Positions 1-11,375 of a DNA stretch of 64,000 bases are shown piece by piece. Both the position numbers and the translations under genes were made by a program. Below the pieces are notes generated by a model, which saw only the letters and a list, made by a program, of their open reading frames with translations, did not search any database and was not told the DNA's origin. Each line of letters opens with the position of its first letter. Positions within the stretch are counted from its first letter, which is position 1. The DNA comes from Maylandia zebra (lineage: Eukaryota > Chordata > Actinopteri > Cichliformes > Cichlidae). The stretch spans positions 25,863,786 to 25,927,785 of the forward strand of contig NC_135176.1 of the NCBI RefSeq assembly GCF_041146795.1, read 5' to 3'.

Positions 1-37
1 TATGTGATTTTTCTGTTTGTGTTTTTTGTTTCCTCAG

Positions 38-916
38 GCTGGGCCAGAAAGAAAATGAATGTTTGCTGGCAACTATAAAAACCGATGGCTGTGGAACAGT
101 GATTGTAAAACCTGATTTTAACAAAGGCAAAGAGCCCTACAGGCAAGTCTTCAGCATCAGTGGAGATGCGTAGCTCAAGTTCTCACTGATAAATTATTAT
201 TATGTTTGATACTAACTGAAAAGACAGCAAAAGATCATGTCAGAAGGTGATGAATTAAATGCAAAGCTGGTGTGATGTTTGTATTGTTGTGCAGGATTGT
301 AACAGAGGGGGAGAGGAGAGAAGTCTGGCGTCTCACTGTTGAGAATGTATCGGCATGTATGAAACCTGAGGACAAGGTCAGGGAGCAGAACATGTACAAA
401 GATGTGAGTTCATCTTCATGCTTATTTTTTCAGGCTTCAGAAAAAGTATAGTCAAATAACAGGTCTAATCACACAAATACATCTACCTTTCTCTCTTTGT
501 AGCTGTACATAAGGCACAAGGAGTACTTAAATAGCCTCGTGGGACAGGACTTTGAAATGGTAAGACACCTAAGGTCAAAGGATATAGTCACAAATTGTCT
601 TTGTTCTTACAAGATTTTATTCCTGTAGCCTCCTCTAGGTATTCTGCGTTACATGACGAATGGAGAGATAGGTGAGTAGAAATACTGTGCCCATTTTTAC
701 AGATACTTTAGGAAACTAACAGACTTCATCATTCAAATGTCCTTTTTTTGTTCTTCTCTCTGCCCAGTCTCAGCTCAAGGCTTTGAATATGATAACTTGT
801 ACATCCACTTCTTTATGGAACTGCCCAACAGTGAGTCACATGTGATACTTCCAGTATGCAGATGCACTGTGCACTTTATAATGAATTCATTGCATTTAAT
901 TTGCCAATTCAGCCTA

Positions 917-1001
<85 letters not shown>

Positions 1002-2853
1002 TAAGATTGGTCCAGCCGGCCATTCCAGTCTATGTCAGGGGTTACCCAGACCTGTCGGACTAAAACATTAGGGAAGGTGTGTATTGAAAAGAACTATTTG
1101 TTCAATATATTGACAGCATGGCTGTTTGATGAGATATGTTAAACTCTGTATGTTCTTTCGGCTAACAGGAAAACGTAGCTTTCTTTAGCTACCCCTTCCA
1201 CTTCGAGGCTTTCTACATGACCGAAAAAGAGAGTGACCGTTAGTATCAGTAACAGATAATTGTCTTTAGGTGATTCACTGTTTTAAAAGGTTAAACTGAC
1301 ACAAGTTTCTTGTTTCTAATTTCAGACTCAGTCCCACAGTGGCCAGTGCTCTACTTCAAGGTTCTTTCACTGGACTCCTGGCAGCGTTATCGAACTGAAG
1401 GCTATGGCTATCTGCTGTTTCCTGCTATGCCTGGTATGCTATGTGTACTGGAAAACTGATGGATTGAAATTGGGGGAAAAAATATATATTGATAATTTCT
1501 CATATTCTAAGATTACACATTCAGAATAAACGGAAGTCCCAAACCCAGTTCAGTTAATTTACCCTATATTATAAATAAGCATGCCCTATGTATGTAGCAT
1601 TTTTGCTTAGAAATGACTAAAATGAATAATCTTTGGTTAAGATGTCCTGTTCATCAAATTTAATCAGCCAAATGTTGGAGCTTAAGTTAACATTTAGAAA
1701 ATATATTTTTCCAATTATTAAAATTTTGCATTTTAAAATTTTTATTTCAGATAAAAATGTTTTGATTAGTTATAAAAATCACAACTTTTTATTGTCCTGC
1801 ATTATATGTTTTGTCTGCATTTATGTGTGTGCACGCCAGGTAAACACACGATGACATGTCACACATGGAGACCCCTTCAGATGGGGACGGTTTCTGCACT
1901 CAGGCGCTTCTTTATTGGAGGTTCTCCAGAGCTTGAGGACCACAGCTACGTCAGAATACCAGGGACATTCATGGTGGGGTCAAAACTCTGCAGAGGCTAT
2001 ATGGATCTGACAAATGTTTACACATAATTTAAGTGTATGTTTTTTCTGTTTTGCTTAAAGAGGATTAGATTTAAAGATTTTTATTTTTTTTATTTGTTTT
2101 TATGAATAAAAGATTGCAGAACTTAACAGCTGCTTAAAATGCCACACTGGATTATAAAGAAAATACTTAAACTTTAATTAGGATGTTTGCCTATTCAAAT
2201 CATATTCTAATTCTTGATTTAATAATTAAATTATTTACATAATACAATTAATAAACCCAGTAGGCTTACTGCATTACTTAATTAAACAGGGAATGACTTA
2301 TTTGTTAAACTACAATCTGTTAAACATTTAAATGTACCGTACAACAGCTTAACATAAGTTCTGGTTACAGCAATGTGTGCATACATGAGACCTTACAAAT
2401 GCAGTGGATAAATTTAACTCCTGGTACAATTATGAAGGCATTCTTTAACCTTCTAGTTTTATATACATGTTTTATGTTATGTTAAATATGATCATTTTTG
2501 TTTTATTTTATTTTTTAATATGTCTGTATGTCTGTGTGTGGCTGCAGGGGGAGAGGCTCAGTCGCTTTGGCTTCTGCACTGAAACCACAGGAAGTGTCAC
2601 TTTTAATCTCAACTGTATTCAGCAAGCCAGGTAAGTAAAGCCTGGCTTCAAAAAAGTAGCCATGCATAGAGTGCCTAAAAAATTTATTACACCACCACCC
2701 AATGTAAGGTTTATGCCACAGCTGCCCTAAATGAACAGTATTGGTAATTACCAAGATCTTTTCTAATGTTTTGTAATGGTTAACCACCAATTTACGTGAG
2801 CTATTTAATTGAAATTGAAATTGAAAATAGTAAAGAACACTATTATTGTTGTT

Positions 2854-2899
<46 letters not shown>

Positions 2900-3841
2900 A
2901 ATGAAATGAAAACACGAATTCCAGTCTAATAAAAAGGAATTTGATTTTTAGTTTTAAACAAGTGTTTGACTGATTTCTAAAATATTTGTTTTCTTGTTTT
3001 TATGACAAGTAGTCTAATAAACTTGTTAAGTATTGTACCTAACATTTAATAGAAATACATGTACTACTTATATGGTTGGTATGCTCTACATTATCTGCAT
3101 TGTTATAGATTATCACATTTCTTCAGTGGCTAGACTTTATTCGTTTCAACACAGCAGCAAATCTACAACTTCACAACTGTCTCCTATTTCACAGTCCCAA
3201 AATACACTGTAATTTTATTTTTATGTTAGTGCAGGTGTTGAAAATATAAACCTCTGTTTGTATGCATTCAGATGATCATCAGTGATAACATGAAATATTT
3301 TAATTTCATGTGCAGGGCCTTTGTTGATACCGCCATGTTGAAGAAGAGGAGACAGAGAGTTTTTGACCAGCTGGGAGGATTTAGTCAGCAAGGAGCTGTT
3401 TGCACCATCCTGGGTAAGAAGTCTGGATTTTCAGGACCCACTGAGCTTAGGCTATTAGTTTGAAAGCTAAACCCTGTGGGAGATCAACTCGCTGAGATAC
3501 AAGTTTCTTTCAGCACTTCAGCCTGACATATGTGAGATATGGATGGATTGGTTATAGCTTGGTTTGTTTTCTGAGCTACAAAATGTAGCGTATTATTTCA
3601 GACCAGTTATATGTAAAATCAAGAAAACAGTTAACCTTTTTTTTCTTTGTTATTTCTGTTTATATTCGATATAAATTGCTATGTAAGCCTTCTCTGTATG
3701 TGTGTAGTATTCGACTGGTACTTTCTTCCTTTTGCAGAGGCCTTTCAGAGGGCCAGGAAAAAGATGCAAGAAGCCCGAAAAAGTCTTCCACAAGACCTGA
3801 TCAGCAGCGCTTCCCAGCTACAAATCGAATCCTCTGCTTAA
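38..3841 (+). CDS. mks1: Meckel syndrome type 1 protein, B9 domain, C-terminal part (5' end outside window)
   Basis: MKS1 is a B9-domain protein of the ciliary transition-zone (MKS/B9) complex that gates entry to the cilium. I read twelve exons: 38-142, 295-403, 503-559, 629-671, 768-830, 1006-1076, 1169-1238, 1326-1433, 1840-1973, 2548-2630, 3316-3413 and 3738-3841 (stop TAA 3839-3841). They join in frame to 347 codons, against about 560 residues in the human protein, so roughly the N-terminal 40% lies upstream. The B9 (C2-like) part starts near [12 protein letters not shown] in exon 768-830 and continues through [12 protein letters not shown] and the RRFFIGG...YVRIPG block. The C-terminus [20 protein letters not shown] matches the mammalian tail closely. 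The intron at 143-294 has a GC donor. The acceptor at 1006 follows a TTA microsatellite. Identification is from recalled family sequence; the exon joins are read directly. Confidence 0.93.
919..1001. repeat. (ATT)n microsatellite abutting a splice acceptor
   Basis: An uninterrupted trinucleotide run of about 80 bases fills the 3' end of the mks1 intron 831-1005. It stops a few bases before the acceptor TTTAAG at 1000-1005. Frames reading poly-Tyr or poly-Leu across it are not genes. Confidence 0.95.
2848..2896. repeat. (TTA)n microsatellite in mks1 intron
   Basis: A run of TTA trinucleotides in the intron 2631-3315. The rest of that intron is AT-rich and I see no other feature in it. Confidence 0.85.
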
Positions 3842-4078
3842 GTCTGAAAAATGGAGTAGGGCTGTTACTGTTATTTTTGGAAGTTTAGATTATAGATTAT
3901 CACTGGCTGTGATATAAGTGCGTTTTTCTCACAAAGAGGAAAACCATGTCTGAATGTTTTAATCTTTGTATTTATGGCTAACATAGTGGATGGTGTACTA
4001 ATAAAGTTACAATATGAGTGAAGCTGGTAGCTAATAGAGAGCAGAGCCATTATACCTGCTGTGTATGGTTGTACCTGG

Positions 4079-4109
<31 letters not shown>

Positions 4110-4130
4110 TCACTGTTTATATTTGATTTC

Positions 4131-4136
4131 AATAAA
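4131..4136 (+). terminator. Likely mks1 polyadenylation signal AATAAA
   Basis: AATAAA lies 290 bases after the mks1 stop. An earlier AATAAA sits at 4000-4005, so two 3' ends are possible. The T-run at 4087-4105 lies inside the 3' UTR. Confidence 0.5.
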
Positions 4137-4141
4137 GGGTC

Positions 4142-4602
4142 CGATTGTTGGCGTTAACTGAGGCTTTTAAAAACTTGTGAATATAAAGTAATGTTTTGAA
4201 AGTTTGGTTTTATATTTTCTGTTGGTTACTTCAAATCTCAATGTAGTTGCCATATTTGTTGTAATATAAACATTTTATATCAACTATTACAATTATCTTT
4301 AAATACTTAAAAAAAACATCTAAATCTTTTTTCTTCGTGCACTATATTTTATATTTGGTATATGATATTTAGGGGCATTCATACAGTAGTTTAAAGCTGT
4401 TCACAGTCTAGATTGTTTGCTTCTTCCACTGAAGCACAGGTTTTGCTTAATGCAGTTCAGCATCTTAATAGATGACTTAAATTCAATAGGATTTCACGCT
4501 TTCATTACTCAACCTTAGTTATCTGTAAGCTTTAGATCAGGGGTTGGAAACAAGCAGGACAGCAGCCCTCGAGGCCTGGAGTTCGACACCTGCGCTTGAG
4601 AT
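4142..4602. other. AT-rich intergenic stretch, no gene seen
   Basis: Sequence downstream of mks1 with no supported open frame. Bases 4540-4602 (GGGGTTGGAAAC ... CGAGGCCTGGAGTTCGACAC) resemble a short interspersed repeat common in teleosts, which I cannot classify. Confidence 0.5.
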
Positions 4603-4865
4603 AGTGGAATTAGGGCTGCCACAAACGATTATTTTGATAGTCGACTAGTCACCGATTATTTTTGCGATTAGTCGACTAATCAAATCCATTGAAGTAAAAC
4701 GTACAGCTTATTGCACCAGCAGCATCTGCTCTTATATAACTATCATTAGCTTACAGCTTTAAGTGTTTAAGGTCTGTGCTAACTAAAAATAAAGACAAAA
4801 TGATAGTTTATTAAATTTGAATGAAATTTGCAGATTGTTTCGGTGAAGTTTAATAAACTCCTTGC

Positions 4866-6072
4866 TAGGGGTGGGTTTTTATAATCGATTCATTGATTAA
4901 AATCGATTATGGCTTGGATAACGTAAAATCGATTAATTAAAATCCTGAATCGATTTTTTTAATATAAATTTATTTTGCCCGAAATGCCAGAATCTCTGGT
5001 GACATCTCACAAAATTTCAAGAACCACCAAACAGCTAAGACAGTAAATGAGAGCAGGAACACGGATTCTGCACAAAGACTTAAACACACAGCACGACCAG
5101 CGGATCAGAATCATTTAGATGTCGCCTTTCTCACCCGACGGCACGGACACGGTCGGGGCTGAAAGCCGACAGCTCACTGATTCTGATCTGTCGACGGGTC
5201 CGCGCTTTGTGTTCACGCCCTTTATGCGCTGATTCTAAAGCTGTTAGTTTGATCTCTTTCCAAACAATATTGACCGAACCAGCAGCAAAAGAAGATTCAC
5301 ATAAACATCGTCATGAATTCACTCTGACTTTTACTGTTTTGCTTCCACCGCGATGCACAGCTCTCTCTCTCTGTCTCTCTCTCGCCCTCTCTCTCTCTCT
5401 GTCTCTCTCTCTCGCCCTCTCTCTCTCTCTGTCTCTCTCTGTCTCTCTCTCGCCCTCTCTCTCTCTCTGTGTACTTCAAGAACAGTTTCCCTTTCTTCAT
5501 TATTCGCTTGCTTGTTATGCACAAGTCTACCGTTGTTTACAGCGCTGTCGGCCGCTGTTTTTTTCCCTTTTACATTCTTCCGAAAAGAAAACCTCATTTC
5601 TGCTGTTCAATACTGAACAAATTTAAACTTTTTAAAATTATTCAAAATGCAAAACGCTTAACCGTGTCTCTAATAAAACCTCTGTAACTTCAGAGGTAAT
5701 GTTCATATGTTGATTAATGGTTTTCTTTCGTTTTTGATGTACTGCAGAATATTTTTATAAAATCCCAGGCCAGGAAAACCACCTTCATGTTTTTCTGTGT
5801 TTTATCTTCAGCTACTTTGACACAAAGGCATCTGCTGTGATGCTTACACCTTTGATAAAGTCTTTCGTGTGTCAGCTTCCTTTTTATTGATACAAAAATA
5901 TGTAAATGTACTGATCTGAATTATAATATTTCTGACTGTCAAAATTTCCCAGATTTAAATCGAATCGAATCGAATTAAATCGAATTAAATCGAATCGTGG
6001 ATCGAATCGATTCGGGACCTTGTGAATCGGAATTGAATCGATTCTAGAAATCAGTGACGATACCCAGCCCTA
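4866..6072. mobile_element. Second hAT-type element inserted in the first
   Basis: It starts TAGGGGTGGGT at 4866 and ends ACCCAGCCCTA at 6072, a near-perfect terminal inverted repeat. It is flanked by the perfect 8-bp duplication CTCCTTGC at 4858-4865 and 6073-6080. Both ends are rich in AATCGATT-type motifs (near 4885-4950 and 5955-6050). It holds no transposase frame; the frames inside it read through a CT microsatellite. Inserted later than the outer hAT, since it splits it. Confidence 0.88.
5361..5468. repeat. CT-rich microsatellite (CTCTCTGT / CTCGCCCT units)
   Basis: Simple CT repeat with regularly spaced GT and CGCC interruptions, inside the inner hAT. It creates overlapping Ser/Leu- and Arg/Glu-rich frames on both strands that are not genes. 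Confidence 0.9.
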
Positions 6073-6536
6073 CTCCTTGCTATCTAAACTATAACAGGAA
6101 ACCGGAGTAAATTCTGGAGCATCTCACACTTCTGATAATCAGCTGTCTGCTTGAGGTTTATTCAGCTGTGTAAAAACTATAACTTTAATCTCAGCCAAAC
6201 CGATTCACTCAGGTACAAATAAAATACTAAAAAAAAAAGCCAAACAATAACATTTTTAAGTTATCTAAGTGACTTATATATGTTTAACCTGAGTAGCGTA
6301 TTTGCCGGGAGTCCGGTGTTCTCACGGCTCTAGTGAGCCTAGCCCCCAGCTAGCTATGAGCTAGTGGGTAACAAACGTCTCCGAAAACTCGGAGCGCTTT
6401 TGAAAGTATGTGGTGTCTTGATAAACTGAGCAGATATTTGAGGTTTACACAGCTACATTCTCGCCTGAAAATATGTTAAACATTTATTTTGTGACCCAGA
6501 AAGAATAATAAGAGTAATATTAAAACTAACTAGCTG

Positions 6537-8122
6537 CCGCCATATCACAAAGTCTTAGAAAAAGTAAATATTTTAGATAATGTTGACAAATGTAAGACAA
6601 TCCTAAATAAGTGGTTACAAAGAGACATCACAATTTTTGGAAGAATATTATTAACCAAAATGGATAGTTTATCTAGATTTATATATCCAGCTTACTCTCT
6701 ATCAATATCGAATAAAGTTATTAAAACAATTAATAGCTTGAATTTTAATTTTATTTGGAGAAATAAGTGCCATTATATATCTAAAGATGATTTGGTTAAA
6801 CCATACATTGAAGGCGGTGGAAACGCAATTGATTTTGACATAATGAATGGTGTTTTGAAACTTAAATGGTTAAAATCCTTCCTAAATAATCCACACTCCA
6901 TTTGGTTTTTTATACCAAGTAAGGTCTTTAACACACTAGGGGGTATCGACTTTCTCCTAAAGTGTGACTTTGAAATTACTAAGCTACCTGCTAAACTCTC
7001 TGAATTCCATAAACAGGTCCTTCTTTATTGGAAAATGTTATTTAAACATAATTTCACTCCACATAATAGCCCAATTTGGAACAATAGATATATACTGATG
7101 AACAGATAATCTATTTTTATTCAAGATTGGTTATCAAAAGGTGTTTGGGCAATTGCCCATTTTGTAGATGAGGAAGGACATGTTCTAGGACATCAAGATT
7201 TTTGCCAAAAGTTTAATATCCAATGTTCTAAAAGTAAATTTAATCGGGTTATAAAATCCATTCCATTGTCACTTAAAAACATAATTGTAAATGATATAAT
7301 ATATTCTGACATCTCCCCCAAGTTAAGGCAATTATATATAGATGGTATTCGATTTTGTGATGTTAAATGCAACAATAAGTTTCTTAGATCTTCATTAAGG
7401 AGTCTTTATTCCCCAAATTTACTTAGACGTAATTACATATTAAAAGATTTCCAAAGGGAAGAAATTGAAAAAATAAGAACTGATTATATCACCTTCCCTA
7501 TCCCTCCTAAAGGGAAAGAAGTCCAATTTAAAATCTTGAATAAAATTTACCCGACAAATAGACTCCTTAGTGATAGATTCAAAATAGAAACGGGTAATTG
7601 TGTATTTTGTGAAACAGAAGAGGAGGATTTGGACCATCTATTCTTTTTGTGCAATTTTATACAAATATTTTGGTTGGATTTTCATACCTGGCTTTATTCC
7701 AGTGGGATTCAAATTACCCCATTTACCTTAAATATGATAATGTTTGGAGTGTTTTTGAAAGAAAAGAAAGCTAATTATGGTGTTAATGTGTTATTAATCT
7801 TGTGTAAGTATTTTATACATAAATGTCGCTTTTTTAAGATTAAACCAACACTGGCTCACTGGAAAAACGACCTAAACCTGTTGGTTAAATCTTTGACTTT
7901 AGTTAAAAAGAAAAAGGCTGCTTTTTTTGTTTCCTTTGTAGAAGATTTTGATTTAGTGAGTTAATAATCTGTTAATTTATGTGACCCCATCTTTATATTT
8001 TATTTTCACTATATATGAAAGTTGCTAATATGTAAGAAATGTTTATTCTCTGAATCTGTAATATATGGTGCATTTTGTTTGTATGTTTATATTACTAATA
8101 AAAGAAAAAAACAAAAACAAAC
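6537..8122 (+). mobile_element. 5'-truncated L1-type LINE fragment (ORF2 C-terminal part and 3' tail)
   Basis: The frame at 6660-7109 and 7110-7964 reads in one phase. It encodes the region after the reverse transcriptase of L1-clade ORF2, with typical blocks FNFIWRNK, GGGNAIDFD and VLKLKWLKSF, then IQDWLSKGVW and a late CVFCETEEEDLDHLFF zinc-knuckle-like block. A stop at 7107-7109 interrupts it. The frame extends upstream to about 6545 (LNKWLQRDITIFGRILLTK), where it is cut. An A-rich tail (AATAAAAGAAAAAAAC) ends near 8122. No endonuclease or catalytic reverse-transcriptase core remains, so it cannot move. It lies within the outer hAT, so it is younger than that insertion. Confidence 0.82.
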
Positions 8123-8298
8123 ATGCAGTGCTGCCATCTTCTGTTTCAGTCCGTTATTACACTCTTAAATCCTACTACTTATTCCTGCGTCTTTTGGGAT
8201 CTTACAAAGCTTCAAACGACGTGTCGACTATTAAATTAGTCGTCTACGATTTTAATAGTCGACATAATCGTGGCAGCCCTAAGTGGAATTGTAAAATC

Positions 8299-8387
8299 TC
8301 CTTCGAGCCGGAGTTGAACCAGCGACCTAAGGATTCCTGTTCCCATACACCTACAGTCCTCCGCTCTACCAACTGAGCTATCGAAGG
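8299..8387 (-). tRNA. trnay-gua: tRNA-Tyr (anticodon GTA), single-copy, 16-nt intron
   Basis: Read on the minus strand: acceptor CCTTCGA, D-arm TAGCTCAGTTGGTAGAGC, anticodon stem GAGGA/TCCTT, loop CTGTAGA with anticodon GTA, T-arm GCTGGTTCAACTCCGGC, acceptor TCGAAGG and discriminator A. The gene is 89 nt. Removing the 16-nt intron after position 37 leaves the usual 73-nt tRNA-Tyr. The acceptor stem pairs fully (T4:A69). A pol III stop, TTTT, follows (AAAA at 8293-8296 on the + strand). The 5' flank, 8388-8620, is homologous to the sequence upstream of every tRNA in the 26-52 kb array. This is the best-formed tRNA-Tyr copy in the window. Confidence 0.95.
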
Positions 8388-8620
8388 GATCACATGTACA
8401 GTGTCTGGTTTGTTGGACCATCTCTCATGGGACCTGACAGACCTGACAGAGTCTGTTTTGCAAGAATTCCATGTTTCAAGGACTTGAACATAACAAAACT
8501 GTATCTGTCTGATTCTACATGTTCCTTCATGCCTGAGGCACTGAACATATTTCACATCAACATGAGTATCCTTCCTTTTTCCAACTCTTGGGCTGCGTTC
8601 AGACCCAGGGGAGTACTTTG
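8388..8620 (-). repeat. Single copy of array-type 5' flank
   Basis: The reverse complement matches the roughly 230 bp upstream of each array tRNA, e.g. TATGTTCAGTGCCTCAGGCA, CATGGAATTCTTGCAAAAC and ATGGTCCAACAAACCAGACA. Similarity fades after about 8620. It ties this locus to the array by descent. Confidence 0.9.
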
Positions 8621-8639
8621 CAGCTCCTGATTTGAAACT

Positions 8640-9230
8640 GCTTTGAAAAAGCCAGGACTGTACAGTGAAGGTGAAACGCTGATGTTATGGAATTCTTTTC
8701 CTGGCTGTGAGGACACGGCGAAATCCCTACCAAGAGTTCCCTCCAGTGTTGCATTCATGGTCATAGGAAACCGTGCCGTCATATAGAGTCATTTATTATG
8801 TAATGTAAATTTCCCCTTTAAATACTAAAGTTTACACTGATTTATATTTGCCTGTGAATCCAATTACAAAAAAATATATAAACCCTACCGACCGATTTGT
8901 ACACATGACCTCGAAACCGTGTGGTGTCATTGCCGTTAGTGGTTTCCTGGATTTGCATATACATTTTATATAATACATCATTTATATTCGCAGATCTTAA
9001 CTATACAAACATCTACTAACAGCCGTTATAAAATCAACCAAATGTGTTCGCTGCAACAACGCATCCTGGTATTCTTTACCTCAGGAGGGAAGTTGTCCAG
9101 TTTCCGATGAGTGTGAACGCACCATCGTTATCCTGGTTCTCCATCTTCCTCCAAACAGACGAAGGAGCACCCTGCGTCTGACACCCAGTGGAATATTTTT
9201 CTCTTCTCACGTATACTCAGCAAGGTATGG
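8640..9230 (+). promoter_or_regulatory. Presumed ap2b1 upstream/first-exon region
   Basis: No coding sequence seen. A possible non-coding first exon ends at the donor CAGCAAG|GTATGG near 9223, about 2.1 kb upstream of the first coding exon. A promoter is expected here, but I see no decisive motif. Placement is inference. Confidence 0.3.
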
Positions 9231-9769
9231 GCGATATTATACAATACAGGACCTTCTTTTAACCTTGCTGTCATTGTGGTGTGATTTTGTATCGACTGTA
9301 TTTTTGCAGGGCTGCTCATCGTTTAGCTACCGTAAAGGCAGCTCCTGGAAACTGGGCCGCTGCTCACGTTTCTATTTTGACTCCAGATTTAACATAACGA
9401 AATCTTGTCATATCGGACTGTAAACCCAGGTTGATGTTAGAAGTTGTCTGTGTTTGGAGTTTGTTGTTAATATTTGTGGTATCGCAGGAGGGAGCGGATG
9501 TATTTAGCATTTAGCTAACGCTAGCTAAGTGGAAGTGCTGTGCCTCCCGGTTAATTAAAGCTAACCTGATGTTTGTTGAGAGGTCAAACGTCGTCACACC
9601 CAGAAACACAGAGCAGTTAATGTCACCGTTAGATTAGAGTAGGTTCTTCTTCACCATACAGATGAAGAAAATGGCTAATGCCGGCTAAAGTAAAGGTTTA
9701 ATTGTTTAAGATGTAACGCTAAGTACGTTTTCTTCAATGTAATAGCATGTTTTAGCTAGGGCTGTACAG

Positions 9770-10260
9770 ATACATAAATGTGTGGTCATAGGTTTACATA
9801 CAGTCATTATGGACATCGATATCATATGTTTGTGCTTTTAATGATTGCTCCGAACTTCGAATTCTTTTCCAGGTTTGCATGATTGTAGAGCTTACATCAT
9901 TAATAACTCTGCAAAAGTTTGAAATTATGTTGGATTTTCTCTCATCCATACAGATTCAAATATATACATAAACCCCCATTAATATTTGGTTAAGTGTCCC
10001 TTAGTAAGTTGTATCTTCCCCAGATGCTTTTGCTAGCGATCAACAGCCATAATTCTTGACCACTCTTCTCGTCAGAATTGGTAAATAAATCTACCACCGC
10101 CGTGCTTTACAGCTGCCACTCTGTTCTTAGATTTGATAGCCCTGCCATTATTCCTCCAAACATATCTCTTGTCACTGTGGTCAAATAGCTCAATCGTTGT
10201 CTCATCTGACCATAAAACCTTTCTACAGAAGGCATTTTGCTTGACTATGTTTCAAATTGC
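9770..10260 (-). mobile_element. Tc1/mariner-type transposon fragment
   Basis: The reverse complement of 10160-10260 reads KVLWSDETTIELFDHSDKRY followed by VWRNN. This is the Tc1-transposase segment holding the second catalytic Asp (WSDET). Near 9782-9810 the end-like sequence GGTCATAGGTTTACATACAG recalls Tc1 terminal repeats. The frame is broken and short. It lies in the first ap2b1 intron (if the upstream exon is right) and abuts a LINE fragment. Confidence 0.7.
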
Positions 10261-10261
10261 A

Positions 10262-10706
10262 GTTGAGCTTGAAGCAAGGGAGCAGGTGAAAGAGAGCCTG
10301 GAGAGGCAGAGATATGCTCTAGTGGCACTGACAAAAAAGATGGAAGGCCGAGCTGGAGCTGTCAAAGCACAATATGCTCAGACCACACTGGACAGGATTA
10401 GAAATGAGTACAGAGGGACAGCACAGGTTGAGTAGTTTGGAGACAAAGTTACAGAGGCAAGGCTGAGATGGTTTGGACATGTGCAGAGGAGGGATAGTGG
10501 AAATACCAGACAAACAATGTTGAATAGGAAACTGCCAGACAGGAGGAAAAGAGGAAGACTGCAAAGAAAATAAAAATAATAAAATTCATGCATTTAACGA
10601 AGGAGGGCATGCAGAGGGTTGGTGTGACAGAGGAGGATGCAAGGGATAGGATGGCAGATGATCCTTTGTGGTGACCCCTAAAGGAATCATCTGAAAGAAG
10701 AAGAAA
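10262..10706 (+). mobile_element. LINE 3'-end fragment (RTE-like)
   Basis: Degenerate translation reads EARLRWFGHVQRRDSGNTRQ, then KLPDRRKRGRLQRK, a C-terminal block seen in teleost LINEs. The DNA ends GTGGTGACCCCTAAAGGAAT and a GAA-rich tail. The same 3' end occurs inverted at 55882-56130. Stops and indels throughout; clade assignment is tentative. Confidence 0.6.
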
Positions 10707-11375
10707 GGGGAATGAATAATAACAAAAACAAATTAAACATAATAAAATTGCATTCTGTACTTCCCTAGTGTGGTGCATTATGATAAAATTAAGTTGCCTA
10801 TTTCAGAGTTTACTAGAACTTCATATACTCTGTAAAACAGTTGGGAGTGTATAATTCAGACATAAATGGTTCTCCTAACCTGTGCCAAACCCAGGATCCT
10901 CCATTACAATTCCTGAAAATAAAGCCATATTAATGAATCCAGACTATGCGATTACAGTGCTCTGTAGTCCACTGGTTGTGTTTAACACCACTCCAGCTAA
11001 TATTTGGTATTTTGCTTGGGGCTCATAAGCTTTCATTTCCACAACGGATTTTGCTCAGTTATTTATTGAAAGGGGTGTTCTCCATACTTGTAGTGTAACC
11101 TTGTATATTTGTAAGGCAGTTATTCATACATTCATTTAGAAACTAAACACATCAGGTTGGTCTGTCATAGAAGAAACCTGTAACATTTTTAGATTGGTTA
11201 CTGGCTGTTGCAGTGTACTATGTTGGAGGCAAACCTGATGACTGAATTTCATTGAACTACTTTGTGGCTTGTCACCACGCCACTTAGTCATATGGCAGCC
11301 TCACTGAATGATTATGTAATATTTTTTTAAATGTATATATCTATTTATTTTTTTACAGAACTAAGGACCACAATC

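Larger units (their letters stand above)
4611..8281. mobile_element. Non-autonomous hAT DNA transposon, interrupted by another hAT and an L1
   Basis: The ends are TAGGGCTGCCAC at 4611 and its reverse complement GTGGCAGCCCTA ending at 8281. Inside them lie related palindromic blocks rich in GTCGACTA. An 8-bp target duplication AGTGGAAT flanks the element at 4603-4610 and 8282-8289; 8 bp is the hAT-superfamily length. Subtracting the inner hAT (4866-6072) and the L1 fragment (about 6537-8122) leaves about 0.87 kb with no transposase frame, so it moved using enzyme from elsewhere. Its right end falls just downstream of the tRNA-Tyr gene at 8299-8387. Confidence 0.88.

Noticed and set aside
737-1071. 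Poly-Tyr and poly-Leu open frames
   Set aside because: Translation of the ATT microsatellite across an mks1 exon and intron.
5207-5626. Ser/Leu-rich and Arg/Glu-rich open frames on both strands
   Set aside because: Translation of a CT microsatellite inside the inner hAT.
6528-8140. Possible L1 target duplication (CTGCCGCCAT against CTGCCATCT)
   Set aside because: The two flanks match only partly, so I do not claim a duplication.
10133-10435. 100-codon frame upstream of ap2b1
   Set aside because: It spans the junction of a Tc1 fragment and a LINE 3' fragment, so it is a chance fusion of repeat debris.
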